Assembly: GCA_963695445.1 (NCBI GenBank)
Contig: CAVOGV010000023.1
Span: 72,032-136,031, forward strand
Reading direction: 5' to 3'
DNA from: Thiohalocapsa sp963695445
Lineage (GTDB): Bacteria > Pseudomonadota > Gammaproteobacteria > Chromatiales > Chromatiaceae
Length of the DNA: 64,000 nucleotides
Below the pieces are notes generated by a model, which saw only the letters and a list, made by a program, of their open reading frames with translations, ran no database searches and was not told where the DNA came from. Of the stretch, positions 47,500 through 54,334 are shown piece by piece. The translations under genes and the position numbers were made by a program. Position 1 is the stretch's first letter. Each line of letters opens with the position of its first letter.

Positions 47500-47733
47500 G
47501 CGAGTCGCGCTCGTTCCCGCGCTCCGAGAGCGGGTGAGTATTGCCGTGGATGGGTTGAGCGCAGCCGAACCCATCTGGGCGTATCGAGTAAGCAGTCGAT
47601 TGGAAAACTTCAAACGCTCGGTGAGCGTGACCCCGACCAAAAACGCCGAGACAGGAATGGACCCGTCTGCGCCGTGCGTCTGTTGCGCAAAGAGCGATAA
47701 CGCGACAACCGCGAGCACTGGAGAATTCCGCAT
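47500..47733 (-). pseudogene. Possible truncated exported protein
   Basis: MRNSPVLAVVALSLFAQQTH looks like a real signal peptide, followed by GADGSIPVSAFLVGVTLTER then LKFSNRLLTRYAQMGSAALN. The frame continues antisense into the preceding gene, where it loses protein character, so any gene here is cut short. The rest of the 381-base gap (47465-47845) holds nothing recognised. Confidence 0.3.
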
Positions 47734-47845
47734 GAGCCCTGTTGTTACCCCGGCAGCGATCTATCCCGTGGCCTCGGCGGCCAGTCCCTGGCCGGACGAA
47801 GGGAGCTTCTGCCCAATTGCGCCGAGGCTGGCGTGGGTGTACGCC

Positions 47846-49435
47846 CTAAGTCCGCCGCGACCAGAATCGGAAGCCGATCAGCGCCAGCAGTCCCAGCGGA
47901 AACACCGCGGGCGCGGGCACCTGCACGGCGCCAATCGTGCGAGTGCCGTCGGGCGACACTCGGGGGTTGCCGTAGACGTCGACCAGGATGGGCTGGCCGT
48001 CGATGGGGTTGATCAGCTGATTGACACCGCCGACGCCAGCGTCCGGGACGACGCCCACCAGCACGCCATCGGCCAGGGGATAGGCACCCGCCGGCAGCTG
48101 TTCGAAGAACTGTAGCGGGTCCACGTCGGTGATCGGATAGGTCTCACCCTCGGTCAGGATATCCAGGTTGCCGAACAAGGCCTTCACCGCCGCGGCGTTC
48201 TGGGTCGGTGTCGCGCCAATGTAGGCGTAGTCGCCGGCAACAAGATCGCCGTCTGTGAACTCCGAGTAGGAAGCTTTGCCGGGAAAAGTAAACTCGGCGT
48301 TTAGCGGCACCACGGCGCTGGACGCAAAGTTCAGAACACCGCCCAGCAACGCCGTCAGCGGCATGCCATTGCAGTTGTACGACACGTTGTCGCACAACTC
48401 CGAGGTGGAGATCGCATCGTACAGGATGGTCGACGCCAGAATGTTTGCCTCACCGCCCGCGCCCGCTTGGACACGGTTGGTCTGCGACAGGTCGTCGCCA
48501 CCGGTCATGTACAGGATGCTGTTGACGAAGTTCAGCACACCCTGTTCTTGCTGGCTGTCGGAAATGCTCAAACCACCAGCGTCACTGATGATGCTGGAGA
48601 CGATATTGGCGGTGCCGCCGAGCCAAGCGATCGCACCCGCACCATAGGAGTCGCTGATCGTACTGTCCTGAATATTCAGCTGGCTGTCTTCGCCTTGGAT
48701 ACTGCCGAAGAAGATTGCCGCATCCGGACCGATGTCGATCGCACTGTCAAAGGGATAGTTCTTCGTAATGGAGATGTCGTTCAAGTTCAGCGTCGAACCA
48801 GTAGACGCCTCGAAGATGGCGCGCCCCGCGGCGTTTATGTCGGTGTAGTTGACCGTATTGACGAAATCACCGCCGCTGACCGTGAGTTGCGAGCCTTCGT
48901 TCAGTTGCGCGATGGACGCAAGCCCGTCCGCGTGCAGGTCCGAGAAGCTGACGCTGATGGATGAGTTGTCGCTGCCGGAGGTACCGATCTGTGCGAACGA
49001 GAGGCCGGGGACTACGATGACATCATTGGGCTTGATCGCCGGATTGTAGGGATTGCCCAGGATCGTGGTCTTGGTCCCTGTGTCACCACCCGAGCTGATA
49101 TAGGTGGGATTGCCGACCAGCTTCGCGCCATTGCCCTGGACATCGGCGGACTCGGCGAAGAGTGCGAGCCAGGTGTTGGTGCCCGTGGCGGGCGCAGCGC
49201 CGTCAATACTGATCTCCAGTCCCGGGGTGACGTTGATGGTATCCACGCCGGCCTGGGTATTGGCCTGATCGATGGCCCAGGCAAAGGAGCCGACGTCGGC
49301 GGTGGTGCCCCAGGTGTTCTGGGTCACATCGAATATGGCCGCGGTCGCCTGCCGCGGTGCTCCGGCAAGACCGGCAACGATGCAAGCGCCGCCAAGCAGG
49401 GCGGCGGCATTGATCGACTGTGTGGATCTTCGCAT
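47846..49435 (-). CDS. Secreted beta-helix protein with PEP-CTERM-like sorting tail
   Basis: 529 residues, AGAGGAG before ATG 49435, signal peptide ending near RQATA. The body is a repetitive beta-helix (GSFAWAIDQANTQAGVDTIN, ADVQGNGAKLVGNPTYISSG, SSISVSFSDLHADGLASIAQ, NIVSSIISDAGGLSI). The end has RTIGAVQVPAPAVFPLGLLA then LIGFRFWSRRT: a VPAPA motif, one hydrophobic helix and a basic tip, the layout of PEP-CTERM-type exosortase substrates. No exosortase is in the window. It is a paralogue of the protein at 54335, sharing the order of N-terminal elements (FxxIG/FIKVG..DNS.ISV, GNGA.LVG). Confidence 0.82.
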   Translation of the reverse strand: MRRSTQSINAAALLGGACIVAGLAGAPRQATAAIFDVTQNTWGTTADVGSFAWAIDQANTQAGVDTINVTPGLEISIDGAAPATGTNTWLALFAESADVQGNGAKLVGNPTYISSGGDTGTKTTILGNPYNPAIKPNDVIVVPGLSFAQIGTSGSDNSSISVSFSDLHADGLASIAQLNEGSQLTVSGGDFVNTVNYTDINAAGRAIFEASTGSTLNLNDISITKNYPFDSAIDIGPDAAIFFGSIQGEDSQLNIQDSTISDSYGAGAIAWLGGTANIVSSIISDAGGLSISDSQQEQGVLNFVNSILYMTGGDDLSQTNRVQAGAGGEANILASTILYDAISTSELCDNVSYNCNGMPLTALLGGVLNFASSAVVPLNAEFTFPGKASYSEFTDGDLVAGDYAYIGATPTQNAAAVKALFGNLDILTEGETYPITDVDPLQFFEQLPAGAYPLADGVLVGVVPDAGVGGVNQLINPIDGQPILVDVYGNPRVSPDGTRTIGAVQVPAPAVFPLGLLALIGFRFWSRRT

Positions 49436-49613
49436 GGGTTTGCTCCTCTGGTCGTTTTGATTTTGTGCGGAGCAGTGGGATTGCGGCTACGCGTGTGATC
49501 GACATGCTAGTTGGTTGGTTGGTGCAAGCCCTGCCATCCAAACACCGCTCCAGGTTTGTCTGCACGTTGGATGTTGAGAATTCCTGGCCGCCGAGGCAAC
49601 GGCGACTCGCCGT

Positions 49614-50015
49614 TCAGCCGGGTCTTTGTCGGCACAACCATGAGCCGAAGGCGTTAGCTGCAAGAGCATTGACGATGCCCAGTCCGGTCAACACGCTCAT
49701 TCCGATCAACCGGTCCGACAACTCGGGCTGGATGCTGGGCTCCCCAGGGCTGAGCAAGGACAGCAAGGCGATAGCGCCGCCGCCGAGAAAGCCGTCCCGC
49801 GCCACCCTTAGCACGCGTCCTTTAGCGCCCTCGGCCCGCCAGCGCAGATACACGGGGACACGCAGGTAGACCAGGAGTGCGCAGGCGAGCAGGATCAGAA
49901 CCAAAATCACGAATCCCGGCGGCGGCGGCAAGTCGGCAATTGCGAGGGCGAGCAGCAGCCAGGTGCCGAGGAAAATCCCGGCCGTTCGCAATCCGATCTT
50001 CTGCTGGACTGTCAT
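49614..50015 (-). CDS. Small integral membrane protein, unknown function
   Basis: 133 residues with about four hydrophobic helices (TAGIFLGTWLLLALAIADLP; FVILVLILLACALLVYLRVP; FLGGGAIALLSLL; MSVLTGLGIVNALAANAFG). No conserved domain recognised and no strong ribosome site. It is the last of a run of minus-strand exported genes (51802 down to 49614). Confidence 0.6.
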   Translation of the reverse strand: MTVQQKIGLRTAGIFLGTWLLLALAIADLPPPPGFVILVLILLACALLVYLRVPVYLRWRAEGAKGRVLRVARDGFLGGGAIALLSLLSPGEPSIQPELSDRLIGMSVLTGLGIVNALAANAFGSWLCRQRPG

Positions 50016-50132
50016 GGGGATGGCAACTTATGAAATGCTTGGAAGCCAGGTTGTACCCGGGTCTGCTTGGCGCTTCGTCATGTCTACCCGCGAAAAGCAG
50101 GACGCGTACTAGGTGCCCTGACACAAGCGCCG

Positions 50133-50607
50133 CTACTCCGTCCGTGCCTCAACGGACCGCCACACCTTCGCATCCGGATCCCACGCACGAGCGACGAAAC
50201 AAGGCGTTGGGTTGATCCCGCCGCAATCCGTGCCATGGACGTCGGTGAGCAGGACAGGGTTGCGCCCGAATGTGAGCACCGTCCACCCCTGGTTGAGAAA
50301 AGAGGCGACGACGTCGCCGACCAGGAAGTGCGACACACAGCCACCTGTCGAGCAGAACATGGAGACGGCCGTGGAGCAGGCGTAGGCGCTTTCGTCGAGC
50401 ACCCAGTCGGGGTTGAGGTCGCCGTCCAGGTCGGTTCGTGTCACTGCGCCCCATTCCAGGGCGAATTCCCCGTTCCTGTTATCCGCGCAGGCCTGCCGGG
50501 CCACGGTCACCTTTTCCGCCAGGGCCGCGGGAAGCCCCGTGAGGTCCAGAGCGTTGGCCGCCATCGGCATGAATGCCAGTACGGCGGTGGCAATTAGACG
50601 TCTTCAT
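50133..50607 (-). CDS. Exported hypothetical protein with a frameshift in the signal peptide
   Basis: The body (ALDLTGLPAALAEKVTVARQ, TRTDLDGDLNPDWVLDESAY, CSTAVSMFCSTGGCVSHFLV, PCFVARAWDPDAKVWRSVEA) is intact to 50133. ATG 50607 starts MKTS; removing one base near 50598 joins it to LIATAVLAFMPMAANA, a normal signal peptide. Without that, translation would have to start at ATG 50570 with a clipped signal. Several Cys suggest disulfides. The DLDGDLNPDWV segment resembles a calcium-type or FG-GAP-like loop. Function unknown. Confidence 0.7.
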
Positions 50608-50713
50608 GTTCGTTCTGTCGTTGTCCCCGGACGCTTGTTGACTGAGACCCGTCATTTCCCATCGTCGCCGGAACGGCCGGCCGCCTCTGCGTAACGATTG
50701 CGGGGCCTTTTTC

Positions 50714-51010
50714 TCATCGCCACGTCCCCTCGACTTTCGCCTGCCGCACAACCTGGTAAACGGCGATGTTCTCCTGGGTCAGGAGCCTGATCAGGTCGGG
50801 GACGCACTGGATGGGCGCGGCGAATTCAAAGCCGTTCGGAAGTCGGCGCAGACGCTGCGCGTGCCGCGGCCCCAGAAAGCTTCTCAGCACGCGGTTGGTG
50901 CCATCGACATCGACTGTCTCGAGGTAGAACCCGTACAGATCCTCTGAGTAGTCCAGCGGAGTACCGGTGACAGGGACCCCGGCCGGAGAATCAGCGTCAC
51001 CCGAGCTCAT
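50714..51010 (-). CDS. Small protein of unknown function
   Basis: 98 residues, beginning MSSGDADSPAGVPVTGTPLD; the core LYGFYLETVDVDGTNRVLRS, LRRLPNGFEFAAPIQCVPDL, IRLLTQENIAVYQVVRQAK looks globular and cytoplasmic. It starts 9 bases after the preceding gene, so the two are likely coexpressed. No family recognised. Confidence 0.65.
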   Translation of the reverse strand: MSSGDADSPAGVPVTGTPLDYSEDLYGFYLETVDVDGTNRVLRSFLGPRHAQRLRRLPNGFEFAAPIQCVPDLIRLLTQENIAVYQVVRQAKVEGTWR

Positions 51011-51019
51011 GGACGGCGT

Positions 51020-51802
51020 TCAGTTGCACTTGCGGTAGGTGTAGTCACCGAATTCCAGCCAGTCCTCGTCGCCGTCCTTGAAGACCAGGAACTCCGCTCG
51101 GTCCTCGCGCAACAGGGCGACCACGAAGCCGCGCGGTGGTTCTGACTTGCCGAAATAGCTGTAGGCCGTCATGGCGCGTAGGGTCTCGCCGTTGATCGTG
51201 ACGCGGGCGTCCCATTTATCCTCCGGCTTCTCGAGGATGGTGAATTCGATCTGGCGCTTGATGCCCCCGCCGCCGCAGTAGACCACGCCCTCGGGCGCCT
51301 CGATCCGCGCCGGGGCGCTAACCGCGCTCGGACCGCAGGCGGTGCGCAGGGACCTGATCGCCGCCCCGGAGCCCTTGAGGTCGAAGATGCCGTAGCTGAC
51401 GTCCTGATCGATCATGGCGAGGTTCAGGACCGCGTTCTTCCCGATCTGATCGAGGACGAAGCCGTAGTCCGCCTTGTCGCGAAAGACGATCTCGACGGGG
51501 TAGTTGTCGACGATTCGTATTTCGGCGTTGTCCCCTCCCGCCTGGAAAGCACCAACCTCCGTCGCACCGTCCTTCATAAAGCGGATGGACAGGCCCTGCT
51601 TGCGCTCGATGTCCTGGGCGTCCTCGTACCCCGCGGGTGCGAAGCGCATCCGGTCGCACTGCAGCTCAAGGGTCATGTCTCCGGTCTGGATGAAGGCGTT
51701 CGGGGACGGCGAGCCGTTGAAGCCCCAGCCGGCGAATGCCGATGACCAGACCGCGACCAATGCGGCCAACATGGTCGACCCCACCATTCCTCGACAATAC
51801 AT
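51020..51802 (-). CDS. Exported protein of unknown function
   Basis: About 260 residues from ATG 51802 (MYCRGMVGSTMLAALVAVWS), which has GGAG 7 bases upstream; ATG 51814 is an alternative and the frame is open to 51928. Signal peptide ending SSAFA. Beta-rich body with scattered Cys (LELQCDRMRFAPAGYEDAQD, SYGIFDLKGSGAAIRSLRTA, CGPSAV, EFGDYTYRKCN at the end). The pattern resembles periplasmic IalB-like or DUF1176-like proteins, weakly. The genes at 51020 and 52154 may be related exported proteins. Confidence 0.75.
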   Translation of the reverse strand: MYCRGMVGSTMLAALVAVWSSAFAGWGFNGSPSPNAFIQTGDMTLELQCDRMRFAPAGYEDAQDIERKQGLSIRFMKDGATEVGAFQAGGDNAEIRIVDNYPVEIVFRDKADYGFVLDQIGKNAVLNLAMIDQDVSYGIFDLKGSGAAIRSLRTACGPSAVSAPARIEAPEGVVYCGGGGIKRQIEFTILEKPEDKWDARVTINGETLRAMTAYSYFGKSEPPRGFVVALLREDRAEFLVFKDGDEDWLEFGDYTYRKCN

Positions 51803-52153
51803 GGATCGCTCCATAGATTTCCGATATGCGGGCCCGTCACAGTGACGGACGAAGCGGGTGCGGCAACGGAGCCGAGGGGTGCCCACGGCTCCGTGCCCCA
51901 ACTCTCTGGCCCCGGTCGGGCAGTACATCCTGCTGCAATGCCTGGCCGGTTCAGTGACTTGCGGTGACAGCCGCTGCGAGCTTCACATAGTTGCTAACTC
52001 CACATAATGGCCGATTGCGGACGCCAGGGCCGACCGCATCGAACCACGATATGCTCTCTCAGACACACCCGTAATGGCGGTGGAAGAATCCGGCATGGCC
52101 AGCCCGGATCAGCCTGAGAAATTCTCGTGGAATAGAGTGAGCGACAACAACAC

Positions 52154-52648
52154 TCAGTGCGCCGATTGTTGCACCCGTTCGAGCGCGGCGCTGTAGCCGT
52201 CCAGACCGAACTCGATCGTCTCCGATCCCCTGCTGGAGGGCACCTCGATCGACAGGCTGGCAGCCTTCTTCATCTGCCGGCTCAAGCCAAGGCTGATGTC
52301 GTCCGGCCCAAGGATGATGGTGTCGACCGTCCCGGTCCGACCGGGCGCTGCGGGACCGCCGCCGCGCTCCCTGCCGTCGATGATGAAGTTCACCAGCCCC
52401 GCCGCGTCGAACGGACCGCCCTCGATGTGGACCTCCGGCGCGGGCGGATCACCGCGCAACACCCGCAGGATGACCGGCGCGGCCCCGCCGGTGCCAACCT
52501 GATAGGCGTTGCACGTCCCGTTGTCGCACATCACGCGCCAGTCGCCATGGGTCTCCTCTGCCGCCTCGGCGCGGACGATCTGGTGCGGTGCCGCGATCGC
52601 CAGCGTGCTGATCAACAGGAGCAGGTAGGCTTGCAAGCGGTGGGTCAC
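52154..52648 (-). CDS. IalB/DUF1176-like periplasmic protein
   Basis: 164 residues from GTG 52648 (VTHRLQAYLLLLISTLAIAA), whose codon overlaps the previous stop as GTGA, implying translational coupling. A signal peptide is followed by THGDWRVMCDNGTCNAYQVG, the typical N-terminal GDW.V.CD..C pattern of IalB/DUF1176 proteins, then VDTIILGPDDISLGLSRQMK and SETIEFGLDGYSAALERVQ. Periplasmic, function unclear; members have been linked to envelope stress or host invasion in other bacteria. Confidence 0.75.
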   Translation of the reverse strand: MTHRLQAYLLLLISTLAIAAPHQIVRAEAAEETHGDWRVMCDNGTCNAYQVGTGGAAPVILRVLRGDPPAPEVHIEGGPFDAAGLVNFIIDGRERGGGPAAPGRTGTVDTIILGPDDISLGLSRQMKKAASLSIEVPSSRGSETIEFGLDGYSAALERVQQSAH

Positions 52649-52971
52649 TGCTGGCTCTCCGCCGCCGTCTCGAGCTTGGCGATCATGGCGGCACAATCCG
52701 CCGCGGTGCCAACCCACTCGAACTCGGCGTCCGGCGGGAGTTGTGCCTTGCCCTTGATCTTGCCGATGGCACCGGCGAGGGCCTGATCGATCTGCTCGGC
52801 GCTCAGCAGGCCCTGATCCTTCGCCGACTCCATGGCAAGGCAGGCCCCCGCCTGCGAGCCGACGACGATGCCGGCGCCAGCGCCCATCCCCGCCCCGTAG
52901 CCGAGTGCCAGGAATCCGCCAACGGCACCGCCGATCAGCAGGAAAACGATGGCGATGATTGCTGTCTTCAT
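52645..52971 (-). CDS. Small membrane-anchored protein
   Basis: 108 residues from ATG 52971 (MKTAIIAIVFLLIGGAVGGF). A Gly-rich membrane segment (LALGYGAGMGAGAGIVVGSQ) precedes a short soluble domain (GLLSAEQIDQALAGAIGKIK, FEWVGTAADCAAMIAKLETA). It is coupled to the IalB-like gene by a four-base overlap. No known family. Confidence 0.7.
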   Translation of the reverse strand: MKTAIIAIVFLLIGGAVGGFLALGYGAGMGAGAGIVVGSQAGACLAMESAKDQGLLSAEQIDQALAGAIGKIKGKAQLPPDAEFEWVGTAADCAAMIAKLETAAESQQ

Positions 52972-53034
52972 GGGATGTTTCTCAATGTTGGTATCTCGGC
53001 CAGACACGGTGGCACCTATTTCCGTTCAATACCA

Positions 53035-53470
53035 TCATGAATAGCGATGTAACGCAAGCGAGACAACCCATTCAAGCAGAAAATTCAGCGCCAAGCGGAT
53101 TATTGCGAAGCTGCGTCTGCCAGGCGAAAGCTATCTCGCGCAGAGACGCAAAGGCGCAGAGAAGAAGAAAGAAATGAGGCAAAAGAACCCGCAGCGGCGA
53201 AGACTTGGGGAGGGTGTTGCGCTGGTCAAATCGACCAGTGCGTTTTCTTCCCTTTGCGTCTCTGCGTCTCTGCGCGAGATTCCTCTTCTCTTTCTCGCGC
53301 CGTGGCATCTCTACGCGAGCATCTTCTCTTCTTGGTGCCTCTGCGCGAGCCTCTCCTTGCTGCGTCGCAACAGCGTGCGACCTCAATTCAGTGCAAATCA
53401 TGAAGAGCCATGTAACGCTAGCGACACAATCCTTTCAAGCAGCACATCCGACGGCAACCATACTATTGCG
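53035..53470. repeat. Duplicated 70-bp segment bracketing inverted cgcAGAGACGC-type repeats
   Basis: About 53047-53110 and 53411-53470 share TGTAACGC.AGCGA.ACAA, TTCAAGCAG and TATTGCGAA in the same orientation. Between them are opposed copies of a GCGTCTCTGCG-type sequence (CGCAGAGACGCAAAGGCGCAG at 53139, CTTTGCGTCTCTGCGTCTCT at about 53256, later GCGCGAG copies to 53350). No gene is seen from 52972 to 53603. It looks like a non-autonomous mobile or REP-like element. Confidence 0.55.
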
Positions 53471-53603
53471 AAGGCGCACACTCGTGAAGCCGCAGGATAA
53501 GAATGGTACCATGCCAGGCCGGCCGTGCCGGTTCGATGAATCGTTTGGCCGGCCCGACGTCCCGGCGCCCACAACCACTCACAATGATCAAGAGGTAAAG
53601 AAC

Positions 53604-53897
53604 ATGCCGTACGATGGATTCAAAATCGCCGCGCTCGCGGCAGCATTGACCCTGACGTCTGCCACTGGCGGATGCGCGACAGACACGGGCAGCGCTGGCG
53701 GAATGCAGACAGGAAACGCCTGCCCGTCGGATATCAAGGGCAATGAATGCGAGTATTACAAGGACGGCTACAAGGCCGGTGCCGATGACGGCAAGATGAG
53801 CATGAGCATGGCCTACCAGCGTCACGACGGCTATGACTCGCGCTTCGAGCCCTATTTCGCGCGCGGCTATGAGGCCGGTTGGAAGGCGAACAGGTAG
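53604..53897 (+). CDS. Small lipoprotein with aromatic-Gly repeats
   Basis: 97 residues from ATG 53604 behind AGAGG (MPYDGFKIAALAAALTLTSA). The lipobox TGGC puts the acylated Cys near residue 24. The mature part has a Cys pair (CPSDIKGNEC) and repeated Y.DGY/RGYEAG units (EYYKDGYKAGADDG, ARGYEAGWKANR), seen in small secreted proteins of unknown role. A stand-alone gene between repeat-filled regions. Confidence 0.75.
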   Translation: MPYDGFKIAALAAALTLTSATGGCATDTGSAGGMQTGNACPSDIKGNECEYYKDGYKAGADDGKMSMSMAYQRHDGYDSRFEPYFARGYEAGWKANR

Positions 53898-54103
53898 AGT
53901 CTCGGCGACTGTCGCTGAAGGCGCCGCTGTGGCGCCTAACCGTTTGCCCCCCGTTCGTCAGCGTTCAGTAGCGTGGCCGCTGGACCCTGACTTTGATCAA
54001 AGACGGGAAATCCCCCGGCTGTGCGGGGGGAGACAGTAGTAGTTTGACAGTTTTCGACCATTTCTCTGCTTACAATCACGCTTGCAGATAGTCGGCCGAT
54101 GAT

Positions 54104-54139
54104 TTCGGACCAACCCCGCGAAAGCGGGGTTGGTCCGAA
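54104..54139. other. 16-bp perfect hairpin with GAAA tetraloop
   Basis: TTCGGACCAACCCCGC-GAAA-GCGGGGTTGGTCCGAA. The stem is uninterrupted and the loop is a stable GNRA type. There is no T-tract. It is 207 bases after the small lipoprotein gene; a weaker CCCCC/GGGGG stem lies at 54012-54029. The remaining sequence from 53898 to 54237 shows no gene. Confidence 0.7.
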
Positions 54140-54237
54140 CGGTTGGATGAAATGCCCTACGGCTGGGTCGAATCGAACAAGGGGCCATCGTTCACTACGT
54201 GGCTCTCGGCAGCGCCGAGGGGAAGGCACGGAAGTCT

Positions 54238-54321
54238 GTAGGGTGCGGTGACGCAGGAACCGCACCGGTGTCGCGGTTGCCGACGCCGGTGCGGTGCGGT
54301 TCGTACCTCACCGCACCCTAG
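54238..54321. repeat. REP pair in inverted orientation
   Basis: GTAGGGTGCGGTGACGCAGG (54238 on) and its mirror GGTGCGGTTC....CTCACCGCACCCTA (54293-54320) form a bipartite palindromic element just after the end of the minus-strand gene at 54335. Same family as the copies around the RAYT gene at 58.5 kb. Confidence 0.8.
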
Positions 54322-54334
54322 GTGCTTTCAGGCC

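Noticed and set aside
53035..53470. Integron attC sites
   Set aside because: The direct repeats lack the R''/R' core and no integrase or cassette genes are near.
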